A model generated the notes under the pieces. The model was given only the letters and a program-made list of their open reading frames with translations, ran no database searches and had not been told where the DNA came from. 64,000 bases of DNA from Dreissena polymorpha. Taxonomy: Eukaryota; Mollusca; Bivalvia; Myida; Dreissenidae. Of this stretch, positions 42,225-53,159 are shown one piece after another (position 1 is the first letter of the stretch; each line of letters opens with the position of its first letter). The translations under genes and the position numbers were made by a program. The DNA lies in contig NC_068367.1 in the NCBI RefSeq assembly GCF_020536995.1, forward strand, positions 60,515,256 to 60,579,255. Direction: 5' to 3'.

Positions 42225-43117
42225 AAAATAAATGTTACTTGAATGTATTGTTTACAGTGTTTTTAACTTGAATGTATTGGTAACAGTCTTGTGTGATTGT
42301 ATTGTTAAACAAAGAAATTACACATTTATCTTTTTAAGATGTGGACATACAAAAATGAATTTAATGAACCTTGTATGAGTTTTCTTGGTTTCTTGATTAA
42401 CAGTTTCCTGTCATTTTTAGGTACAAACATTATTAAAACTTTACGTAACTTGATATTTTAAATGAAATTATTGTGATTCATTTAAATTATATACCTTTAC
42501 ATTTGGGACACCAACAAATAAGATTAAGAATTATGAATTATAAAGAGCCTTGCATGTTTTACATATTTTTTCATTCTTATGCAACCATTACAAAGTTGAT
42601 TGCGGTGACAAAGAATCAATGCACATTTAATCTATTTGTTGAAATATTTTTGCTCTTTCGCTCTGATAAATCGTTAAAAATTTTCCTAATTTAGTCCTTG
42701 GTCAACTTACATTACTACAGTTTTTGCAAGTATAATTCTTAACGGTTAATCATTTTTGTTTGAGCTATTCTGTGTGACCATACAGCTTTCTAACTTGTCT
42801 ATTTCATTAAAATCTTATAACGTACAATAAATAAACGCGAACTATTTTTTATAAAAAAGCACAGTCTCTGTGTGTTGTTGTGTATTAAAAAAAAATCATT
42901 TACCGCTAGCATTCTTTGGTCACATCATTTTTAGATAATACATTTTGAATCTGATTATATGTCAAAATATAAAATATCATTTTGAATCTGATTATATGTC
43001 AAAATATAACATATCATTTTTGCATTTGATATCTGTATTTATAACATTCAATGTATGCATTTAGAATTCCATCTTTCATTGTGCCAAAAACGTTAAATGT
43101 ATGTATTAATTAACCTA

Positions 43118-43330
43118 TGTGGCTAGCTCAGTTGGTAGAGCATTTTACTATAGATTAGAGGATCCCAGGTTCAATCTCCGGCCCGGCCCTATAATTTGTT
43201 GCGGGATGATGACATTGATTGAACAGCTATCCTCCCCATACCTCTGATTCAAGTAGGTTAGTGGTCAGTTACTGGCATTAGTATGTGCATTTAGCACTGG
43301 TGTACCAGCGCACCAGTGAAAAGAAAGAGC
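43118..43330 (+). mobile_element. tRNA-derived SINE (paralogue of 29606)
   Basis: A-box region TGGCTAGCTCAGTTGGTAGA then GCA, B box AGGTTCAATCTCC, followed by the body with CAGTTACTGGCATTAGTATG. Better preserved than its partner in the other duplicated copy. Confidence 0.75.
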
Positions 43331-44370
43331 TGGTTTCCTTAAGACAGTGATATGACTTAAAAACTGTTGACAACAGCGAAAAATCCAAATCGACCAACAC
43401 ACATTATGTGGCCCTTTAAAGGTTGTTCTAGGAATACAAATCAGAAAGAAATTGATCGAACTTTTTTCTTTTCCTCAAAGTAACCTTTAAACACATATTG
43501 TTATGCAATAACACTTGTGAATTGCATGTGATTATTGACTAATATTAATTTTATCTATAAACTTCAAGAATCATACTGTTACAATTTAAGTATTGGGTAA
43601 TGAAAACATAATTCTAAACTTTACTTTATGTATTTTCGTATTTTTTTTATTCTTGATAAAACCATGTTGTGACTGGAGTAATTGTTGTTGTTTTATTTGT
43701 CGGTGTTTTATCTCTGTAAATTGAATTGTGCATGTTTTGAAATAAACAGTTTTTGGTTCGAACCATATACCACATTGTGTTGTTATATTGTTTTTCGAAA
43801 ATTAAAAAAAAACACAAATAAATAAGGATGGAAATTAGACTTTGTTTGTTGTGAAAGCTTTCATTTTGTACCAGGATTTGCAGAGTTGGAACACTGCAAT
43901 GGTATAGGCACCTGAGACTGGGCCAGTGGCAAGGTGGCACATGACCTAATTTGGTAGGCGTCCATCCTCCATTCATTGTACGTAAACCAAGCCAGTGGAG
44001 TTGACATTGAGTGAGCAAGCCAATCATGCTTGGAATCCCAGCATGTTCTAGAATGAAACTGTGCGGGATACAATTCTGATCTTCAGAATGGGCTTCAAAG
44101 ATCTATCATGTTTGTCCATAGATCTCTGCAGTGTAATGATTGAAACTTGAAAACAACGGATGTTATAAGCCTCTGTATTAAACATTACTTAATTAAGATA
44201 TTTAGATAAATATAGTGTTCAGCAGCTTTTATAAATAACAATAATTTAAGTTCAAAATCAGTGCTGTTAAACACTCTGCTAAAACTCTGCTAAAACTTCA
44301 CCAAAAACGAATTTGTATAATGGCATGGGAAACAACTCGGAGAATATTTTGTACAAGTGTGATTCCTAAC

Positions 44371-47012
44371 ACACATTTACATTTAGGTTTCATTTCAGTA
44401 AACTTAAGTTGTGCCTTTTTCTATAATAAAGCCCTCTTATGTACTAAACACAATCGGCCATGTTATGGTCAATTTCTATATCCTGTGTGTGCTTGCATTC
44501 ACTAAGAGACTTACCGGTAGTTCACATATAAACTTGAATGATGCGCTTCCCGTGTTTAGGGGTACATTAACAACTCCAAATCCCTATTTTCTGCCAGTGC
44601 GCCTGCATTCAGAAAGGGTGCTTTTATAAGAAATAATTTATAAACATGCCATGTCTTTAAAAGCATTCTTTGCAGGAGCCTCCGAGGAGGACAGGTTCAT
44701 TTAAACATTGATACCAAGCGTTACCAATCTGAAATAAAAGAAGGGCAAAACAAAATGGTTGGGAAATTCGGACATAGGAATTGAAATGAAGGACTCAAAT
44801 CTTTAAGAAACTATTGATTTAAAAAATCGTCAATATATGTGTAAAATATGCTGTTTTTAATGTTTGAGTCATTTAAATTTATTTGACTGAACACTCAAAT
44901 TGCTAAATATGTTTTCAAGCATGTTTAATTAACCTTGTAAGTATGCCTGATGAAAAAGGGACATGAAATGTGGAGACAGCGTAGCTTTTTTGAAGCAAGG
45001 GAGGCTACTCGCAGTTCAACACTAACAGTGTCTGTACGAGTGAGCTCCAGTTTAGGCAGATTAACGATAAAACATGAGACCGTTTCAAAAACTACTCGTT
45101 AAGTAATAATGACTGATGAGGCAATTGTGGATCTTCTTACTTTACATTTTGCGTTTAAAAGAAACAACGCAAGTGGTATACTAATCTTAATTAAATTACT
45201 AGGGTTTTGTAGAAACGTTCTTCAAGCAATATGTCCCAGTGTACTACAATACACATAATATATGTACCTACCGAATTATGGAAATTATACCAAGAAACAA
45301 CAGCAAACTCGTGTCCATATATATACTAAGCATTTACTTGTATACTCAGAAAAAGAACGTGCTTACAGAATACGGGTTTCACAAAAATGATTGTTGTTAT
45401 TAAATCGTGGTCATGCAAAGTATTGGTTACCAACGGCTGTATAAACTAAATGTACGTGCGCAAACTCTAAACGAAATAAGTTTTCAACGTCCTAGAAAAG
45501 TGATAAATTTATTATATATTTTCATAATAAATTGTGTGTTTATGCATGAGCCATGTGCTTTAATTTCCATTATATTATAAATCAGTAAGTAAGTATCACC
45601 ATCCCCATGCGAAGAGCGTGAACGTTCATTTTCGTTGTCACGCATAACTATCATTTCGGAAAAGAACGGCATTGGAAAAGATATTTAATGCGTATCATCT
45701 TGAAGATGGTCGGAAACGAATCCTGCAAGTCGGTAATTAGTCAAACTTCGGATCAGTATGCAGGGGTCGTTGTCGAGGAGTCCCGATTGCATAACGCTGT
45801 TTGCACGACACACGATTTCCCCGAGCATTTCGTTTTTTGGCGTTCTATTTTTTTGAATATGTGTCACTCGGAAGTGGCGATTATTTGAATTAATAAACAA
45901 TCATACTTTACGCAATACGTTATAATTATCGTCAACCAAATCATCATAATGGCCCACAGCAACAACAGCAGCAAGAGCAGTTGCTTCAGCGTCGACAGCA
46001 ATTACACTAGCCAGGACAGCTCATCTAGCGCATGCGCAGATCGTATCTGTCGCAGTGTTAACATTGCATGAAATAATGATCAAATACACCATAAACGATA
46101 CGTTGTTGAGTAAATATCATTAATGGCATTACTAAAATATATGCTAATCACCTTAACTGTATCGATAAATCGTCGATTTTTGCCTTACATTGATTTTTGT
46201 CGCGATTTTAAACTTGTGTTTACATCGCCTTTTCCAAATATGGACGGCTGTTTCGGGGAATCCCGCTATCATATGTTTACTTTTGATCGGATTTACTTAC
46301 ATCAACCAATGAAAAAAATGGTTACATTGCTAGTTGAATGTCGTCATAGAGGTACACCACGGGATAACAACACGTTTATTTTGGTTATAAAGTGAAAGTA
46401 TACATTTTCACGGCTGGTACTTGTTTACGCCAACTTTGACGTAGAAGAAAGGTAAGAAAAGATCGTTATAAATGTTTGAAAATATCATTTTAGCGTTTTT
46501 TAATGCATTTTCTGTCCATCCGATTGATTCTGCATACTTTTTATCCATGCGCTTTTATGCGCACCCCAGTTAAAAAAAACCACCGGTTGCCTCGATATTG
46601 CGACGCTCTTTGAGTTACTTCCCCTGCTGAAATACTCTTCAAAGGAGATTGGCGCAAGTTATAAATTAATTGAGAAAGTGCAGAAATATACCCATAAATT
46701 GGCCATAATACGTAAGTCTAATGGTGTTTGACCCATGGCAGTTATTAGATACATTTGTTAACATAATTTGCGCTCTGTTATACGCACATCTCCATGTAAA
46801 ATTTCTGATGCAAGCGGATATGACCGGTAGTAGTGAGTGGGTGGGGTAATTTTAATCAGTTGACATAAATATTCCGCTATTCCAACCATTTATCTTGAGT
46901 TTGGCTGTATATATACCACACATTTCTGCTCGTATACAATGTGTAACACAGACTACATCCTGAATACAAATCTGTCTGTTGTTTTTATAGTACAACTACA
47001 AGAAGCATTTTG
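44371..47012. other. Intergenic, no firm gene
   Basis: Past the end of the duplicated segment. Contains overlapping frames on both strands at 45685-45900 and a 40-codon Ser-rich frame at 45949-46071 (MAHSNNSSKSSC...) that I cannot assign. Local GC is higher at 45690-46060 and 46560-46680. It could include a promoter for the fossil gene to the right. Confidence 0.4.
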
Positions 47013-48301
47013 ATGTCAGAGTCGTACTCACCGCAGGGCGCACAAGATTTTTACTACGACTTCTGGGGTCAGGTCTCAGAGCCAGAGCCTGAGGCTGAAC
47101 AGCCGGATGCGGAGTATAACGCTAGCCATGATTTGTTTGTGGTATTGAAAACAACAGATATTTGTTTTGTTTTGGTGGTTGATAAAAATGTATTTCATGC
47201 TTGATCCAGTGACATGAATGAGCACCAGATGCAATATTTTCCAGTAGTAGGCAGTACTAGTGTTGGAGCGACCCTTTGACATATCTATTGTCACGAAATG
47301 AAATGAATTTTGATCTTCAAACATATGAAATATTTTTATTTTGCTCAGCTTAACTTCAGAATTTTTTTTTACGGCAACTATCAGATGAAAATTCGATTTA
47401 TGTATTTAGCAAACAGCAAGGTGACAAAAGAATAAACTTAACTGTAGAAGAACTAGTTGTAAATGTTAAAAAGTTGGTAACTGATGCACACAGTAAGCCA
47501 TCTACCCAGCCTGCTGATTGCACTCTGCTTGTTGGCCAGAAGGTGCGACACAGGTTTAACGAAAATGAAGAAACTAGTGCATTACATTGGTCAAGTTATA
47601 TCCCAGGTATTCAAACTAACATGTTGCAGCTGACCTTTTTTTTCATGTATTTCTTTATAAACTTATATGACATTGTGTAATTTGTTGATAACCTAATTAA
47701 TGTACATGTATTTCTTTCTAACCAAAATAGTTATTCAACTTAATAAGTAAATATCATTAAAAACATGGAAAACAAATGTAGGAATCGAGAACGACCATAC
47801 TGATTTATACCAATTATATTTTAGATTGATTGTGTTATTAATCCATGTGTCTTGAATCCTTTCCTACAGACAGCTAGAACTAAGTAAAGAGAATCATGTC
47901 TCTTGCTAAGGGAACAACTGTCTTCCCCTGTCAGGATTTGAACTTAAACAAGGCCTGCGACCTTAGGTCTAAGATCACTAGTCTTCTGTTAACCATATCA
48001 TTTTTCAGTTATATATATATTTCATTTTCTAGATCTACCTAACTGAAAATTGTACTGAGTTTTATTAAATTTATCAACTTTATAATGTATATAGACTGAT
48101 ATCAACTTTGGAAGATATAAAACTGATATCAACTTTGGAAGATATTAATTGATCAGATTTAATAATTATAAACCACACTTATTGCAGGTGCCAGGATACA
48201 GTGATTGGTACAATATCAAGTACTCCGGAGATCCAGCCATATACACCTACCAGCTGTTAAAAGACTATAGCCAGGGAGATCTTGAATTACTTGTTCAGTG
48301 A
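47013..48301 (+). pseudogene. Degraded spindlin/Tudor-like coding sequence
   Basis: Three coding-like islands. The first begins ATG at 47013 (MSESYSPQGAQDFYYDFWGQ, then an acidic EPEPEAEQPDAEY). The second is about 47360-47606 (KVTKRINLTVEELVVNVKKL, DCTLLVGQKVRHRFNENEE). The third is 48188-48301 (VPGYSDWYNIKYSGDPAIYT, YQLLKDYSQGDLELLVQ, stop). The LVGxxVxHxF ... VPGYxxWYxIKYxGDxxIYTYxL layout resembles spindlin-type Tudor repeats. The junction I can read between the second and third islands does not hold frame, so either a real splice site is missed or the gene is dead. Family call is from pattern memory only. Confidence 0.4.
47862..47998 (-). mobile_element. tRNA-derived SINE, minus strand
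   Basis: The reverse complement gives a tRNA-like A region (TGGTTAACAGAAGACTAGTG) and B box AAGTTCAAATCCTGACAGG, followed by a GGGAAGACAGTTGTTCCCTT tail. It lies in the gap of the fossil gene at 47013-48301. Confidence 0.55.
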
Positions 48302-49250
48302 TTAAGGTGATGAATATACTATAGTAACACACCTGTTTTTTTTGTTTTAAGTTTACCCTACAAGTCTTAACCCCTGCTAAAGGACAGAGGTTGATGCAAG
48401 GCGTATTCATACAAAGTATCTAAGATATCGGCCAATTAATGAAGGCACTATAGAGAAAAGTATGGGGAAATATATTTTTAGCCTGTGACCTTGACCCCAG
48501 TGGCCCAATAAACCAGTTAAAGATTAGGAGTCTACACCAGATAAATACACACCTAATATCAGATATATCCATCAATACATTAAAGGGGTATGACAAAAAG
48601 TCCAAAAATCGATTTTACCATGTGACCTTGACCGTGACCCCAGTGACCTAAGGCCCCACATAGTAATATCCTATCACTCTGGTTTTCATCTTTATATCAC
48701 ACCTGCATTATATGTACACCATAAATGCATTAACTTCCATGCTGAACACTTCATTTGTTCATTTAAAGCTAGTGTTAGGAATGTTCTTTGAAATTGGCCG
48801 AAATTGGCAGGTATAGTTCTGTAATGGCATTTTGTTAAAATTCGAAAAAAATATTAATTTTGCGTCAAAAATAATTAAAATTATGTTTTTTGTGTTTCTT
48901 ATGAGATTATTAAATAGAATCAACAAAGATTATTAGAAATTTTTATTTGTTTCAAAAATCTGTTGTCCTGGCTAATTACACATGACAATACTCAGCTTCG
49001 TACACATGCCATTTCACCCGCATTTCGTGAGTCTTTTTGTACGATTTTGTCTTATGCCCATGAAAGCATTCGATGACACTGTCATCTGTTCAGTGGGTTA
49101 CGTAAACATACTCTGAAATGTGCTGATTACATTTGATTGAAAAAAGATCGAATTTTGTTGCTCAACCCTTTATTTGCTATTTATTGCCCACAATCCTTCT
49201 GAACTGATCTGAATGCTAAATCTTAATACATTTGCAACAAAAAGGTGTAC
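48302..49250. other. Spacer with GACCTTGACC repeats
   Basis: Two diverged units containing TGTGACCTTGACCCCAGTGG (about 48485 and 48620), inverse relatives of the AGGTCA family. Otherwise nothing recognised. Confidence 0.45.
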
Positions 49251-49630
49251 AATGTCATAATTGCTGTTTTGGTACCCTTTTCATCAATCTGGTGGGTACA
49301 TCTGTCCCTCTTTTGAGTTGCTGTGTTGGCAGGTGTAAGTTCACCAACGTATTAGAACATCAAATATACACCAAACTGAAATAGGTGAGAGAGGTCATAT
49401 TTTTTAATTGGTGCCCTTTTCGCTGTTCTGGCACCCTTTTCGCTGTTCTGGCAGACACATTTTCGATCTTTAAATTGACTGACTTTGTTGTAAGGTTTAA
49501 GTCAACCAACAACAAATAAATCCGCAAAATTGACAATGGGGGACAATCATGTCATAGTTTTGGCATTGGCCACCTTTTTGTAGTTCTGTGGGTATATTTG
49601 TGGTTCTCTCATTTTGGCTTCTTGGCTAGT
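49251..49630. repeat. Degenerate ~150-bp repeat with a 20-bp pair
   Basis: Worn units sharing 'gtacccttttca', 'gggtacatctgt' and 'gtaagttcaccaac'. Near 49421-49462 the phrase GCACCCTTTTCGCTGTTCTG is tandemly repeated twice. Confidence 0.5.
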
Positions 49631-49729
49631 CTTATTTATAAGTCGCACAAAGAATTTAGAGATACTTTTTATATGGGCTAAATTCTTTGGAACCTCCAAA
49701 TATTACCAATATAAAAAGTAGCATAACCC

Positions 49730-49803
49730 TTCCTGTGCGGCGACTGGATTTATCCGGTCAGGCAATTCTTAACCCGGCTCATGCGGCAACCGGATAAATC
49801 CGT
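49730..49803. repeat. 23-bp direct repeat pair with GGAT..ATCCG core
   Basis: TGCGGCGACTGGATTTATCCG near 49735 and ATGCGGCAACCGGATAAATCC near 49780 are diverged direct copies. The GGATTTATCC / GGATAAATCC cores are also inverted relative to each other. Confidence 0.5.
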
Positions 49804-50920
49804 CAAATCATACAATTTCACATACTCCATTTAATAATACTCCTTCTAGATAATCTAATGTTGTCATCAACTTTCTTAAACATAATCCATTTCCTAAGTC
49901 TTTTCTCCAATCTCTTTTAATATCCTTGTAATTTTTATATGTATATTTCTTGCAACAAAATAAATCATTTGTTGTGGTTTAAATGTCACGATTTTTCCGC
50001 CATTTGGAACAAAAACAACAACTGGAAGAGAGCGTCAACAATTTCGACTAGCTTCTTGGCCAGTTTACAAGTTTTCATCATGACAAGAGAAGGTTTTGAG
50101 TGTAGGCTTGTTGGCTACCATTTTTAAACCCACAAATATCCAGAACAATATGGTTCAAATGGGCTACCATATTTTTTTCTGATAATTGAATAATTTTCTT
50201 ATTTATTTGTCAAATTTGCTTGACGTTTTGTGAATCATGTATCATGGTTATGTTCACTGACCTATTTATAGGGTTGTTAGATATATTTGCTTGCACTATT
50301 CATGGACGATATTAATAATATCAATTTGTCACTTCTTTTGTCCGAAAATAAATAAACTCTTTGCTTGCTAGCAAACAAGTGACCACAAACATTACAACTA
50401 ACACCAAATGTAGAAGGCAGTCCGCTTTTATTGTAGCCGTTTTACCAACAGGATTTATGTAAGTAGACAAGTGCATTCACAGATCATAGTTCTTGCCAAT
50501 TCAAAACCCAGGGACAAAAAAATCATTCTTAACTATCTAATAGTTAAACATCTAAACATATTATTGTCACACAAACAAAGCATAAACTTGACAGTTTATT
50601 TCCAAAATACACATTACTTCTTAAACTAGGATGTGTATAAAATGCAACATCATGACTCGCCCAGGAAAAACAGAAATAAAAACCCTTTTCGCATGTCTAG
50701 GGAAAAGGCTCTGGAAATCTGTGCCCGTAAATTGTCAATTGTCATGCTGCCGAGTGTTGGGCCTCACCCATACTAGTTGACTAGAAAAAATACAATCTTA
50801 TAAACACACCAATTCAACAGCATAATTCTATATGAAAATGTACATTTAAACCTGAAGTAATAATAATATTAATTCCTAAAACCTAAAATGAGTATAATAA
50901 TTACTATTACAAATCATCTA

Positions 50921-51412
50921 CTGAATGTAATAACTAGGGTAACTGACATTTTATAAATTGTTCAGGAATGCATATTTTCCGACATTTTCCAAAATACAGT
51001 AAGAGCACTTACGTGATTTTTGGCATTCAAAATATTTCAGTGTTGAAATTATGGTTACTGCTCATTTCTAAATTTTTTATTGTTTTAAAAATGACATATC
51101 AATTGTTTTGTTTTCTGTTATTATAATACTATGTAATCAGAAAATTTGAATACGAAAACATGTTTATTATTTTAACAAAACAGTTTTTTGCTTCTCCTAA
51201 AAATGTAACAAAATGTCAGTAATGCTACTTTTTACATTAAAAAAATGAAATGTGTTCTTAATGTCAATTTCGAAAATTTGGTAAAAACATTATTTTTACC
51301 AATAAGGTTGACTTAAAATTTTAACAGTTGATGTATGTCACCTAAATAAACACAAAAATGGAAAAAAGTAAAAATTTATAAAAATGTCAGTTACATGACT
51401 TATAACATTCAG
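50921..51412. mobile_element. ~490-bp MITE with 40-bp inverted ends
   Basis: Left end CTGAATGTAATAACTAGGGT then AACTGACATTTTATAAA. The right end, reverse complemented, is CTGAATGTTATAAGTCATGT then AACTGACATTTTTATAAA. TA flanks both sides. The interior has a further ACAAAATGTCAGTAATG copy. No coding sequence. Confidence 0.7.
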
Positions 51413-52391
51413 TAGACGAAATATATTAAATCACAACATGCGTTTTCTCCTGTAAGCAGACCTCGAATGATGCTATACCCGCCAAAATCCCGAAAATCCA
51501 GTGCATTAGTAAACACGCATGTTTATTGAACTGTGATGAAAAGAATAGCAATTAGCTGAACTCAAATGAATGAAAGGACACGATGTAAAAATTAACGTTG
51601 ACAAAGAATCGTAAATAGGAAGTGAAAATCAGGGTTCAGAGAAGACATGACTTGTATCCCATCATCTTTGTTCTGCTAAAGTATATTTAGGACAAAATTG
51701 CAGTACGTATTGATAATCACAGTCAGTGTCTCGTTTGAGACATGACTTGTTTGCCACACAAGTTATTTTCCACTTTGATAAGGATTTTCAATGATTAAAT
51801 GTATTTCAATATACTGCTTGCTACACTTACCTTTGTAACTATAAGCATCATGCTTGCAACCTCATCTTAATTATTATCCATGAAAAGTTTACATACAAGC
51901 TTGAATATTATAATTGGAAACGGCCAACACATTCAAACTAACTAAACTAACAAAAAACATACACTATTTGTAAATCTAGTCAAATTTCAAACATGTCACA
52001 ATTAAAGTCGAACTTTAATATTGCAGACTCATCAATCTTGTTGAAAAAGGCATATTAAAAGACAGATGTGGAGAACAAATAAAAAAAGGGTTTAATTTGA
52101 AGGACATGTTCACTAAATTGCAAGTTCGAATACCCCCAAAAATTGTGTAATATTGGCAAAATATATTTTCTATACACAAATGTTTCCATTAAGGATTTAA
52201 AAATAGAAGAAAAATTAGTTAAAAGTTTATTGGAATTATGAATATCAATAAAAAGCCAAAGCAATATGACTTTAACATGATAATAAAAGAAAAGCAGTTT
52301 TGTTTGAAAGTAAATTGGGACATATTCAAAATGATTGTGACCTATGAGAATAATATAGCAAATCAGACATTACTAAATTCAAAGGCACATG
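51413..52391. other. No recognisable feature
   Basis: AT-rich sequence, downstream of the vWA gene on its strand. A minus-strand AATAAA-type signal (TTTATT on plus) occurs near 52226. Confidence 0.4.
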
Positions 52392-52570
52392 GTAACGTTA
52401 AACCCTTTCCCGCTCAGAAGCAAAGTTAAAATGGCTACATGCAACAAGCATATAACCAGACCAGCATGCGAGTAACTCCCAGCCTGTTCAGGTTTTATGA
52501 TGTTTGCTGCTCATCATTACCTCAGGGTTTGGAATGAAGTACGTATCTGAGTGGTCAAAGGTTTAAACAA
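52392..52570 (+). mobile_element. Short MITE-like repeat
   Basis: Shares, inverted, the ends of the repeat at 59854-60065: TTAAACCCTTTCCCGCTCAG and CAGCCTGTTCAGGTTTTATG with TTTGCTGCTCATCA. Two copies in opposite orientation flank most of the vWA gene's 3' half. Confidence 0.6.
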
Positions 52571-52608
52571 ACTATTGAGAGCAGAACCCCCCCACAAATA
52601 GTTGAACA

Positions 52609-53159
52609 CTAGAAAGACATGAAAAAGTAGTCGCAGATTGACGTCATGAGGTCCCCAGTATTTGCAGGAAGTTGATCGTAGCTGTTCAGTTTCAATGTCC
52701 TGCCTTTGTCGGCCAAGTCCTCGAAATGTTTATTGTACATTCCCTTCCCTATAGACACGAGGTAAAAGTAATCCACAGACGCTTTCAGTTTCTTCGCCGC
52801 TTCAATGGTTTCATAATTCATCCTCTGTTCTGAATCCACAAACAACACCAGCATTCGAGTGGAATTTGCACGTCCGCCATTTTCCTCTGAGAATCTTACG
52901 CGTGACACCCTCTGAATCAGTTCAGTGAAAGACGAAAACTGAACTGCCCCAAAATCCGCGGCATGTAGAGCTCCTCCTAGAGGAATGTTTCTACGGGGAC
53001 AGTTTTCTATCTCGCGGCCTACACGAAGGCGGTCAGTGGCCAAGTTGAAAGAGGTTAAGCTCTGTTCAATGAACTGGGAGATCGCCTGGGAACGCCAGCT
53101 GCCAATCTCGAGTGCGTCAAACACGAAGAGAAGATCTGTCTTGGTCATGGGGTGGCAAA
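52609..53159 (-). CDS. vWA gene last exon: third vWA domain, degenerate MIDAS
   Basis: The whole domain lies in one exon: VCHPMTKTDLLFVFDALEIG, PLGGALHAADF, TRMLVLFVDSEQRMN, VDYFYLVSIGKGM, and the end SICDYFFMSF. DxSxS is replaced by DALEI and the TDG loop by VDS, so metal-dependent ligand binding is probably lost. The domain fold motifs remain. Confidence 0.88.

Larger units (their letters stand above)
41800..44370. repeat. Segmental duplication, copy B2 (pairs with 27850-31380)
   Basis: Lies directly upstream of TRIM-B and its 5' flank. In the other copy the same sequence is 10 kb away from TRIM-A, on the far side of the SNX13 C-terminal exons. It contains the shared SINE at 43118, a 39-base tandem pair at about 42945-43022 (TTTTGAATCTGATTATATGT core), and no gene. 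Confidence 0.8.

Noticed and set aside
43118-43200. tRNA gene at the TGGCTAGCTCAGTTGGTAGAGCA sequence
   Set aside because: The head is followed by a repeated non-tRNA body shared with 29606, so it is a SINE.
45685-45900. Overlapping 66-71 codon frames on both strands
   Set aside because: Fully overlapping sense and antisense frames, no motif, no splice context; likely chance in a higher-GC patch.
45949-46071. 40-codon Ser-rich frame (MAHSNNSSKSSC...)
   Set aside because: Looks peptide-like and might be a first exon, but no downstream partner exon could be joined; too weak to call.
13600-46660. Similarity between 13635-13680 (CTTACCTCCCCTGAATACTG) and 46615-46645
   Set aside because: Short and partial; could be two ends of an element, but no paired boundary was found.
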